A DNA stretch of 64,000 nucleotides from Rostrohypoxylon terebratum (lineage: Eukaryota; Ascomycota; Sordariomycetes; Xylariales; Hypoxylaceae), in contig MU385865.1 of NCBI GenBank assembly GCA_022497145.1, positions 372,001-436,000 of the forward strand, read 5' to 3'. Position 1 is the stretch's first letter. Every line of letters starts with the position of its first letter. Of this stretch, positions 10,905 through 21,942 are shown in pieces. Made by a program: the position numbers and the translations under genes. The notes below the pieces were generated by a model. The model was not told where the DNA came from. It saw nothing but the letters and a program-made list of their open reading frames with translations, and did not search any database.

Positions 10905-10967
10905 ATGAACGGAGCTGCGGACTGGACCCAAACAGTGGGCATATGGTTGGGTCTTCCACCATGCTGA
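10905..10967 (+). promoter_or_regulatory. Upstream ORF overlapping the Avo3 start
   Basis: ATG at 10905 opens a 20-codon frame that stops with TGA at 10965-10967. It runs out of frame through the first main-frame ATG (10943). Its stop overlaps the downstream main-frame ATG at 10961 within ATGCTGA. If transcribed, ribosomes starting here would bypass 10943 and end exactly on the second start, which has the better context (CCACCATG). Confidence 0.5.
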
Positions 10968-13900
10968 GCAGTTCAGCGACCCCGACTCAGAAGTCGTTGG
11001 CCACCCAACCGACACACGCAACTAATTCCCCGATAGCTGCATCGCGACCGAGTCTCGATCGAGATGGCGGCCTTCAACCACCCGGCGCCCTTCCTAATGG
11101 TGCCCGGTCCATTGCTACTTCTGCCGCTTCCTCCCTCGCCCCGAGAGGTTCCTCCCTGAACCCTTCGCAAGCCCCGGGGAGCTTCAGCTCCGATTTGCGC
11201 AGTCAAAATATACAGTCAAGAGCCGGTTCTAGAGCAGACTTCTATATACGCGATAAGCTAGACGAAGATGACGAATCGATGGCCGAGAATACCATCAATG
11301 CGCTCAAAGACTCCCTGAGTCGTGAGATGAAGATTAAGGAAGGGAGTGAGAACATGCTTGAGGCTCTGAACGCTAAGAAGGCGAAACAGACTAAAGAGCA
11401 GCGTCAGAGGGTAGAAGCTGAGCTCACAGCTTCGAATACGAGGATCAAGGAATTAAAGCAGAGAATCACCGACGCGCAACGGTCGAAGGTCGTACCTAGC
11501 ACACCCACGAGGATCCGAAACGAGGGTTTGCTCAATAATGTCGTGCGATCGCCACCAAGCGCTTCTAGGAGTGGCGCTGGATCGGAGATCGAAGAGCCAA
11601 CAGAATCCCCCACTTTTGCGCTCGCCGAGATATTACAAGCCCTTGAGGTCGAGGGCATGACGGCCGAATATTACGTCGAACGCGCAAATAACTTCGTGGA
11701 TCTGTTCAAGCGATACCCTACCTTGAAGTATGACTTGGTGTGGTCTGTATTTGGTGATCGAATGCAGGTCATGTTGCTTAGCAATAGCAGGGAAGTTGTC
11801 GCGGCAGGATATCGAATGTTACGATATTCCATATCTGACATGGCATCCCTCAAGAAAATCCGCGGTCTCAATACTGATTTCATGGTGGTCGTATCTCTCG
11901 CCAAGGACCGAAAAGCCGATGTTGAACGCGAGCAGGCTCTCAAGTTCGTTCGCGCCTTTTTAGACGTGAAAGATGGCGTTCGCGAAGTGTCAAGGGCGGT
12001 AGTCAGGACTATCGCAGCAGTTGCGGAGCAAGTGGAAGATCGTTTACGGCCGATATGTATCGAAACCCTCGCTGAGATTCTCTTGCGAGATCCCGCACTG
12101 CTTGTTGCATCTGGCGGCTTAGTACCGCTCTCAGAATCCCTTGCTGAAGGCAGCTACAAATCTCCCGAGTCGATCTCCTCCGTTTTTCTTTATCTGATGG
12201 ATTCGCCGCACACGCGCAAGTATCTACGGGCCGGATATGAACTAGAGGTGTTGTTTACAGCTTTCACCGACGCACTATTCTCTTTCGAAGGTGTTGTCAA
12301 ACAGAACTCGAAGGCGATCTCCTCTGCTATGAAGAGTTGGCCTGGACTTATGACTCTATCTATGTATAATTTTAGAGCCATTGGTTCCTTGATATCCAGT
12401 CTGATGTTACCCAATCCGACACTTCGAGATCTTATAATAGAGTTGCTCTATTCCCTACTTCGAATAAAACCTCCTGCGTGGGCCACGTCATATTTGGCCG
12501 GACGACGATTAACGACATATGGAAGGGTAACAACACTGAAGAGCACCACCTCCCATAAAGAAGAAGCCGTTTATGAGGATGATGGTACGGACCAGAATTT
12601 CGTAGAGCACTACACAGCGCTACTTCTTGCTATCTTCATTAAGGCTGGAATGATGCCCAACTTGCTTTTAGTAGCTCAAGATACCGACGATCCTACGTTA
12701 AAGAGAAAAACTACTTTACTAATCGGCGAGACTCTAAAACTTGCTAGCAGAATTCTCCCTGCATCTTGGAGCAGCGAACTTCAGTTACTTCCAGAACTAT
12801 TCGCAGCCGCTTCTCAATTCCAAAACGAGGCGCATTTTAATGCTACCGGAATCGTTTACCAAATTAGCAGTGTCAGTCGAACGCTTTACCGGTCGTCTCC
12901 GTCGGGCTATCATGCTGGCTACCTTCCTTCGAGTAGCATGCTTGAAAACATGAGCCATGTAGAAGAGACACCTAAACCTAACCTCGTGGTCAATGCGGAC
13001 GATGCTACGTTCCGTCAATTGCTTATAGATTCGGGAGTCCTCGGCCACTCAAACCCTTCCAAGTGGAACTGGGATGTTGTTCAAAAGATTATCGAAGGCC
13101 CGTTATTGAATGGCAAGCGTGTAGAAGAAGCTATCAAGGCGTCGAAATTTGCGAAAAGACTTGTTGGGTTCTATCGACCTTTCAAGTTCAAATTTTCGGA
13201 AATTAAGAGTACTCGAAATACTCAGAAATACGTCAGGGTTGGTGTTGCTCTGATCCATACCTTATTGCAGACGGCAGAAGGGACGAAATATCTCTCGGAT
13301 AACAAGCTGCTGAGACAGATCGCGGAATGCTTGGCTCAGTGCGATCCGGTAAGGAGACCTTGTTGAAATGTTGGGAAAACCCCGTACTTACCATTTTCAC
13401 AGACCAGCGGTTTGACCGCGCAATTTCCGGTATTCTCTAAGGATCGTCTCACTGATACTTTGTGCGGCGGGTATTTCCATTTAATTGGTGCATTGAGCAG
13501 CGACCCTAGGGGCCTCCAGATGCTCGAGAGGTGGCGGATTTTCAATATGATGTATCACATTATTGATTTTAAGCAAAGGCCGGACCTCATCAAATTGCTC
13601 CTCAGCACCCTTGATTACAGCATCCAGGGTCATCCCCGTGTGATTTTATCGAAAGCCCTGACAGCCGGTACGAAAGAAATGCGAATCCATGCCACGAGTA
13701 CGCTCAAAAAGTATGCGACGAGACAACGAATTACGCCAACAGGCCAGATCGTGTCCGATTCAAAGTGGGCGATCCAACTTCTTGTTACACAGCTTTACGA
13801 CCCGGACGTGGAGGTTTGCGCCACGGCCGTCAAGATTTTGGAGAAAGCCTGTAATAGCAAAGCCTTGTTGGAATACATAGTGGAGTGTCGTCCTGCATTG

Positions 13901-15022
13901 GACCACCTCGGGGAGATAGGAGCTCCCCTGTTGCTCCGATTTCTATCGACCTCCATCGGTTATCATTACTTAGATGGCTTGGATTACATTAGCAACGAGA
14001 TGGATGACTGGTTTCTCGGACGTAATGATACGTATGTCGGACTCATCGAAGCAAGTCTAGCCCGCTCCTTTACCGACCCTCAAGAAGACCAGCCGCATCG
14101 ACTCAGCATTTATGAGGACGATCTAGATACAGATCAAGACAACCATGTACCGCCACATTTCTATCGTGAATTGTCGCGTACTAAAGAAGGTTGCAAGCTG
14201 CTAGAGGATAAGGGTCACTTTGAGGAATTCGCAATGACTATTCGGGAATATGGAATGCAGTCGGAAGATCCTGAACTAATTACAAAGGTTAAAGGATGCT
14301 TATGGGCAGTAGGAAATGTTGGTTCTATGGAACTCGGAGCGCCATTCTTAGAATCGACCGATGTTGTGGAACACATCATCGAGATCGCCGAGTCCCACGA
14401 TGTTTTTAGTCTCCGAGGCACGGCCTTCTTCGTATTGGGCTTGATATCCAGGTCTACACACGGATTAGAGATACTCTCCGAACATGGCTGGGAATCATGC
14501 ACCACACCTCTCGGGATATCATTGGGTCTCTGCGTTCCGACAAACCTTTCGAAATTGTTTTCATGCAAACCTTGGAAGCATGAAGTTCCCGCAACTATTG
14601 AACTGTTAGACACGCAGAAAACGATTTTAGAACCGCCACCTGCTGAAATCCACGAGGAGGACGAGACTAACCAACGAATTTTAGAGCTGATGACAGAGTT
14701 AGGCAACATGGTGCTCTATAGAAAGGCCAAAGCCGAGCTATTTCAATTACGACATAAAAAGGCTCCAGGATTCCGAGAACCTGCGCTCTTCCGAAAGGTC
14801 ATGGCGATGATGGAATGCCACCACTACCGGTTGCCTGACCGACATCTGGTCATTGAATTATTCGACAAGAGCGTCCTGAGGAACATCGTGTTCGGCGAAG
14901 AAAGTAGCGACGAATCTGCAAGTAGCTCCGGGGATGAACAAAGAACGGAGCGGCAGAGGAGCATCAGCGACCCGGCTGAATTTGAAAAGATAACGTCCAA
15001 GGCACATATGGGATCATTATAG
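10943..15022 (+). CDS. AVO3: TORC2 subunit Avo3/Ste20 (RICTOR homologue)
   Basis: Scaffold of target-of-rapamycin complex 2, which controls AGC kinases, the actin cytoskeleton and membrane homeostasis. Exon 1 is 10943-13348, the intron 13349-13402 (GTAAGG...CACAG), exon 2 is 13403-15022; total 1341 residues. Domains in order: a disordered Ser/Pro-rich N-terminus, an HR1-like coiled coil (about 110-180), the RICTOR N-terminal armadillo region (from about 225), the middle region, and the conserved RICTOR_V segment (about 1047-1187) with FYRELSRTKEGCKLLEDKG, LWAVGNVGSM, RGTAFFVLGLISRS and GLEILSEHGWES. The tail is acidic and Ser-rich. Residues 1-6 depend on ATG 10943; ATG 10961 is an equally good start. 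It is convergent with RRP5. Confidence 0.94.
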
Positions 15023-15887
15023 TCTTAAATTACGACGATAGAAGGCGAACCGAAATATTACCTTTCTCAGACACGATCAATCTACACAACTTGTAACAAT
15101 ACCAACGCGACATGACTCTCGATAAATCGTTTCATCATCTCATCATCTCATCATAGCAACCGCGTGCATTTGGGGAAGATTTGGGGATACTTGCATATTG
15201 GGTCGGGGCGGGTGGACGGCACGAAGGCCAATACGCATTTCTCATTTGCTTTTTGCTTTGTTTTTTTGGTCTGTTGGTGCTTTTTTGACAGACCGGAGTG
15301 TACTATTCACCTTACTACCCTCGAAGAATTCAACATTTGGCCTCTTGACATACCATATTTCCCCAGGAGGCATCGAATTGGGGTACCCATTTATCTTGAG
15401 TCGAGGGATTAGGAAAGGGGTAGTAGTCTGGTCTAGCATATCCATCCATTCATCTATAGGTACCGAATACGGGCGGGCGTTTTGGGGGGCAGCCGAGATG
15501 GGTAAGGGAAGGACGGGCTGGAGAAAGAAGGAAATACCAAAAGCAAAAGCAACAGTGTGTACGTACATAGTAACAGAATCGCATTCGTGGTAGATATCGA
15601 ACGTTTGGAGAATACGGGAGAATATACGATTGAATATTGAAATATAGCAAATGCTCTACTTCGTGGGGTTGATACCTTGCGTCAATACCTGCGTCATTAA
15701 TTGCAACTTTCTAGACTGGTGCTTCTGCAGATATATATACACATGGGCAGCAAAAACCTCCGGTACTGAAGCTGATGTGATTTTTTTGTACGCCTGATAT
15801 GAATATACAGCTCACCTAGGGATCAACACTCCTGTTTCCACTTAGACAGTTCTGTCTACAGTGCAATTAATTGCTCATCTACCTCAT
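15023..15887. other. Convergent intergenic region, AVO3 / RRP5 3' ends
   Basis: Holds two 3' UTRs. A CATCAT-rich stretch lies at 15131-15157. Open frames here on both strands are short and shadow one another; none is convincing. Confidence 0.5.
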
Positions 15888-18800
15888 CTACTCATCATCA
15901 CTCCCTTCCTCATCCTCCTTCTCCTTCCCGGCCTTCTCCTTAGCCTCAGCTTTAGCCCTCACCCACTCCGCGGCCTTCGCACTGACCTTGGCCCTCGTCT
16001 TCGCGTCTCCGTTCTTCTCCTCCCAATCGGCCCACCTCTTAAACCACTTTTTCGCCGCGCGGGCCTTGAGTCCCTTGACCTTCGTCGCGCGGTCGAAGAT
16101 ATCGCGCACGGCTGCTTTCTTAGCGTTCACGCCCGAGAGGGAGGAAGCGTCGACGGGGACCGCGTCTTCGTGGTCGAGGAGCTGGTTCCAGAGATCGATG
16201 CGTTTGGGGAAGGTGGACAGGAGGCCCTCGAACATGGTGCGGCCGAGCTCCGGGTTCGGGTGCGCGGAGACGAACTCGAGGGCAGCGAATTTGGTCATGA
16301 GGGCGAAGCGCGCGTGGTTTGGTAGCGCTTTCGTTGCGCGCGGGAGTAGGGCGCGGGCCCGTTCGGGTTGGTCCCGGACGGAGTGTAGCCAGTGCGCGTA
16401 GTTGTACCAGACTTCGGGGGACTCGGCGCCGAATTTCTTGACGAGGGTTTGAAAGAGGTCGTCTGCTTTCTGTGTGGTTTGTTAGTAGGAAAATAACGAG
16501 AAAACGAGGAATTCACGGGTTATAACTTACGGATGCCTTATCCTCTTGGATGTATATACTGACTAGGCGTTGGTGGACTTCCTGCTGGTCGTTGACCTGG
16601 CAGGCGCGCTTGAATACCTCCTCGACGCTATCGTCATTGCCGAAACGAACCTCGAGGTTGAGGTAGGCGATCCAGGCATTCAGCCTTTCGGTCTCCTCGG
16701 TGCTGCTAATGGTCGCGACAGCGCGTGAGGCCACTTCGCGAGCCTTGGCAGGTTCGCTGACTTGCATCTGATGAGCCATATATTCGATCCATAATGCCGA
16801 GGAGTTCGGTTGGCGATTGAGAAGTTGCTCGTAGTCGACGGCCGTTCTGGGACCAAATGCATCGAGGTCACCGCTCTTGTCTACTTCAATTTGTGGCTTT
16901 CTCCGCTTCTTCTTCTTTTGTGCGCCACTTGCATCATTATCTGCATCTTCGCCTGCAGCATCGGTCTTATCAAGAGCACCGGCAGACCAATCGAAGCCAC
17001 CAGCATCAAGAGGGGCCACTTCGTCAGTTTCCCGATCTACCATTTCAGCATCCTCGTCATTATCAGAATCGCCGGCCTCCTCCATTTCATCATCATCTTC
17101 GTCTTCGTCTGCCTCATTCTCATCCTCATCCTCGTCTTCTTCATCCTCGTCGCTCAATAGCGCAGCACCAGCCTCATCATCTTCGTCGCTATCATCGACG
17201 TCCATTTCGTCTTCAAAGTAGGACGGCTTGAGTCCAAAATTAATTCGCTTCTTCTCCTTATCAAGCTTCAGGATGACGGCCTTAACCATATCTCCCTCGC
17301 TGAAGAGTTTTCGCGCATCTTCCACGGGCTTATCGGCCATTTCGCTGCGATGGCACAATCCGCTAACATTGGTAGAGTTTTCGATGACGATGAATGCACC
17401 GAAATCTTCTACTTTTCGGACCTTTCCTGTAACGACCTGGCCCTCTTCAAGATCCGAGTAATTGATGAGCGGCACGTAGTTCTCATCGACAATTGAAGCC
17501 TTGAGACTCATCTGTATTTGGCCCGTGGTAGAATCTACCGACATGATTCGGCCTTTGACAAGCTGGTCGACTTGGAACTCGTCCTTCCATTCCTTGAGGA
17601 ACTTGTCCGACAGATCGGAAATCTTGACCATTGCCGTGATACTCCCACCGAGTCCCACGAATAATCCTCTGTCAGAAACATTCTTCACAAAGCCTCGGAT
17701 GATATCCCCTGTTTTAAGTTGAGATACCTTAGTGATCTCGCGATCTTTGACAGGCAGAGCAGAATTCAGTACTCGAGAGGGGCGAGCTGAGAGTCGAATT
17801 TTCTTATTGCTTTTATCGACTTCGACGACTGAAACTCTGATGACGTCGTTCCTGTTGTATGACAATGTGTTTACTTGACTGTAATCGTCGCAAATGTCTA
17901 CCAAGTGGACCGGGCCAGAAAGCACATCACTGAGTTGCACAATGATCTGCCGTTCATTGACCTTTGTGATCCGACCAGGAAGGACCATATTTTGTTTAAC
18001 AGACTTCCAGGTGAGGCTCGGTGAAGAACTCTCGGAACGCGCTGATAGATCAAGACGGGACTCCGCCGCATTGACTGAGAGAACGCGAACTCGCAATGCC
18101 GACCCTATCGGGAAGCTTGCGGCAAGATTCTGAAGTTGAGATACGTCATCGGAGATTTCAAGGTTGCTAATCCTGCCTCGGACGCCAGGCGAGAGTGTTA
18201 CCCAGAGAGCATTCTTCTCCATGTTGTTGTTAACGAAACCAACGTGAGTCGAGCCTGGTTTCAGTTTGTCGTATGATAAAATCTTAGGGGTTTTGTCTTC
18301 TAGATCGCATGGTCTAGCAGACAACTCCAGGATTGAGCGGGTTGATCGATGCGATATAGGTAAGTATCGGTGGTTCCTGGCATCGTGAATACCTAAAATG
18401 CGAACTTGGATTATCTCGTTCGGTTTGAATACATCCAATGGCGACTTCGGGTTGGATATCTTCTCCCAAGAGTCAAAAACCTGGGAGACGTCGACACGAC
18501 CCTGCATATTATCTGAAAGCTTAACGTTGAGTTGCGTACTTTTGATAGACACAATCCTGGCCTTGGTGATTTTTCCGACGACAATATCATCCATAGACGA
18601 AATGGTCTCGTCTATTGGTTTTTCAAGCTTCTCTGTTGGGGTGGAGTTGGTGCCATTTTTCGCTTCATTTTCGTCCACAAACAATGGTGAAGCGACCACA
18701 ATCCTTCTGCCGTGTTCTCTATCGGTAGAAGTAATCTTGACGGTTATCGATTCGTTTATTTCGAGCCCGAAGTCCTTTTCGTATCGAGCCTCTTCGGGCA

Positions 18801-21333
18801 ATTTGGATTTGGGTAGGAGAGCAACGAGCGAACCACAGAACTGGACGAATACTGCGGTAGGAGTAATATTCCGTACGAAACCCTGTCGGAATTGACCGAC
18901 TTGGGCACCCTCTAGAGAAGTGAGAAGTCTGCCGTCTCGTTGAGCCTCGACGAAGCTCGGCTTCTTGGTAAGCGCTATAAATCGACGGCCTTCGTTCTTG
19001 ACTAGGACTATAAGATCGTTCAGGGTTTGCCCAACGTGGATGCGTTTCAAAGTGGATTGGCACTTGCTCGGTCGATCAGCAAGCTGCCATTTTGATATAA
19101 TGGCCTTCAACGAGCTGCCGACCAATTCAACCATAACCTCTTCTTCGGTTTTTTGAACGACCTTAGCAGAGACGACATCTCCGAGTCGAAGTTTTTTGAG
19201 GGCGATCTGCTTGTCAAGACCGAAAGCATCTGGATCTTTGCAAGAAACGAAGAGTTTTCGAGCTTCAGCATCAAAATGCAAGACATGTACGCTAACTACC
19301 TGACCGATCCGGAAGTGTTCCTTGGGATCTTTGATGTGTGCCTCGCTCATTTCCGAGATTGGCAAAAACCCTCTGAGCCTACCGTAGAACTGTATGACGG
19401 CACCCATGGGGAGGAGTTTCATGATTGTGCCTGGAACTTGCAGACCCACGGTGACTTCGTCAAAAGACTTCAAGGGAATTGCCTCAGAATTTACGAGAGT
19501 CTTCTTCAAGGTGAGCCTGGCTTGTTGTTTAAAGGTATTAATTGAAAGCACTCGGGCCTTGACTTTTTGGCCCTCTCGAAATTTCTTCTCGGGGTGCTGC
19601 AGCTGAACGTCTGCTAGATGCATTTCAGGCACAAACCCAGTAATGCCTTCAGCAAGTTTGACGAGAAGACCGTTGACGCCATCCGGATTCACTGTGATCT
19701 TTTGGATCTCTCCGTTGACAACTTCGCCGATGGGAACATCTTCGATGTGCAAGAATGGTTGCTCGAGAACTGATTTCTGGAATGATAATTGGTATATGCC
19801 ATCGATAGCGCTATAGCCCAATACCCGACCACGGTGCTTGGAATCCATCTTGAATGGCCCTGTAGACTTAGATAGTGTACCAGGCTTGCCGTCCTTGACT
19901 TTTGAGGAATGTACAAATCCTGGCACTCCTTGGACACCAACATCAACGAAGAGGCCGATCTCTGGATCGACTTTGGTAACAGTACACTCTACCTCCGCCG
20001 ATCTTGGAAGAACATCCAAGGGGAGTTTACCTGCGGAGATCAACTTGGTTTCTAGAGATACCACATGGTCTAGCAGAGAAATGCCCAGCTTCGGATCCTT
20101 GGCTAAAGGAAAATTGTAGATGACGCGAGCCTTGTATTTTTTTCCGACTTTGTATTTGGATGCTAAATCCACGGCATTAGGTCCGACACCTGAATGGATC
20201 AGATCAGCCGTGACATCCAATGATCCCATAACCTTGCCTACTATTCCGCGATTGGCGATGTCGGACACCATAAATTCGACAGCAGATCCCGGTAGGAATG
20301 TATTGATCGTAGTCGCTTCTGACGCAAAGTTTTTGACCTTCCCAATCTTTTCTGGGAGCGTGGTAAGCTGCGCAACCTTGCCATTGGGGCTCTTATTCGT
20401 GACTAGACATAGTATAACACTGCCGGGTTGCATTTGCGCATCAGTGATATCTTCGGCCAGCTCTTTTCGAGGCAAAAACCCCCGCATATCTGAATCTGAG
20501 AGACCAAGTTCCATGACGAATCCATGGTCCTCGGCGCTAATAACTGTCGCCATAACCGTGCAATTTTCGATGACATCTTGTTCGGATAAGCCTGTATTGG
20601 TGAGAGCAGGACGCAGTGATAATTCGATACGTTTCTTAGGTTTAGAAGAAAGGGCAGTTGATTCATCGACAGTTGACGTGACATAAGCACGGAGATATTG
20701 GCCAATCCTAAATATGGTTTTTAGGTCAAGGTCGTTCCCTTCTGTGTCTTCTTCGTCTTCATCTTCACCAGTCGCTTCGGCTGTAATTTTCTCATTTAAG
20801 GCATCTGATATGGCGGTGATCGGTACGTGACCGAAGAGGTTATTTGGCAAAGCGAGGGTGATTTCTAGGGAATTGATTGCGGAAACCTGGCCAAGAATGA
20901 GAGAACCCTTCACTAGTCGCTTATAGTTGAGATTTTCTATTTTTGCGCTTTCGTCATCATGGTGGAATTTTCCAGGTTTATCGCCTTTAGGCACCTTGGA
21001 TTTCTTCTTCTTGGAAACTCGATCAGATTTCTTCGCGCCTTGTCCCGGCTCTTGCTCGAAGAGAACATCTTGCTTTGCTTGAATCGAGATCTGCTTGTGC
21101 TCAAGGGGAGTGAGAACACTTGCACCTCCACGAGGAAATAAGGGTTCTTCTTCTTTTAGTCGCGAGACCGCGGATGGTTTCGCTGATATCGAACTTGAGC
21201 TTGGTTTCGTCTCATCTTTGGTAGAGGTTTTCTCGGACTTGGATCGTTTGGACGGTCGAGAGTCGCTTTGCGCCTTGGGAGTTTTTGAGGTTGACGATAC
21301 CCCAGGGGCATCTTTTCTCTTGAGGGAGCTCAT
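15888..21333 (-). CDS. RRP5: Ribosome biogenesis protein RRP5
   Basis: Large nucleolar RNA-binding protein needed for pre-rRNA cleavages leading to both 18S and 5.8S rRNA. Exon 1 is 21333-16531, the intron 16530-16470 (61 nt, GTAAGT, CTAAC branch site, CACAG), exon 2 is 16469-15888; total 1794 residues, the family's normal size. A lysine-rich N-terminus is followed by about a dozen S1 RNA-binding repeats (about 140-1370; good examples are the block with GFVKNVSDRGLFVGLGG and that with GKVRKVEDFGAFIVIENS). Then comes a very acidic Asp/Glu linker (about 1370-1435) and a C-terminal HAT/TPR-like module (about 1500-1760) that recruits other processome parts. It is divergent from the YML020W-like gene and convergent with AVO3. 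Confidence 0.97.
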
Positions 21334-21942
21334 GATCTTGAAATCACATCAAAGTGCCGGTTTCATTTGTGCTGTAGGTTGGGGGCCCAAAGTTATTTGA
21401 AGATTTTGGTCTTGATCCCATCTGGGAAGTTCAAAGTTGGATGCAACTCACGATTGTCCACCCAGACAACTTTTTTTTTCGCTGTAGCAAGTTATCAGTT
21501 ATCAATTATCGATAAGCCTAGTGCATTTAAGCTTAAGGTTTGGGCTAGAATAGTAGGTAGTAGGTACTAGGCTGCTAGGTACTATGTACAGAGTACCTTC
21601 CGGGTATAATGCACAAAAATTAGCGTACTTTAGGTGCCTTGGTTAGAGGGGCTATGGGTCAACAGCACCCCCGCCGAACCCACCCTATGTTGTCTTCTAT
21701 TGGCTGTTTGTTTTGGTTTACAATGACCGCGGTCTCAACGTGTTCACTGTAGCACATCCATCCATTAGGTGTTGCTTCCGAGGCATAGGTACCTACCTAT
21801 AGGTCTTAGATAAGGTTTACTCCTGACGTTGACCAGTCGCGACGTAATAATAAATGATTTAACAATTTCTTATAGTAACAAAGTATCTCATCTATGGACT
21901 TGCACAGATTGTTCACAGTTTCTATTTTCATGGTGAACCATC
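21334..21942. promoter_or_regulatory. Divergent promoter, RRP5 / YML020W-like gene
   Basis: 609 bp between two outward-facing start codons, with a T-run at 21471-21479 and several TAGGTA/TACCTA pieces around 21550-21800. I could not assign ribosome-biogenesis promoter elements. Confidence 0.45.
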
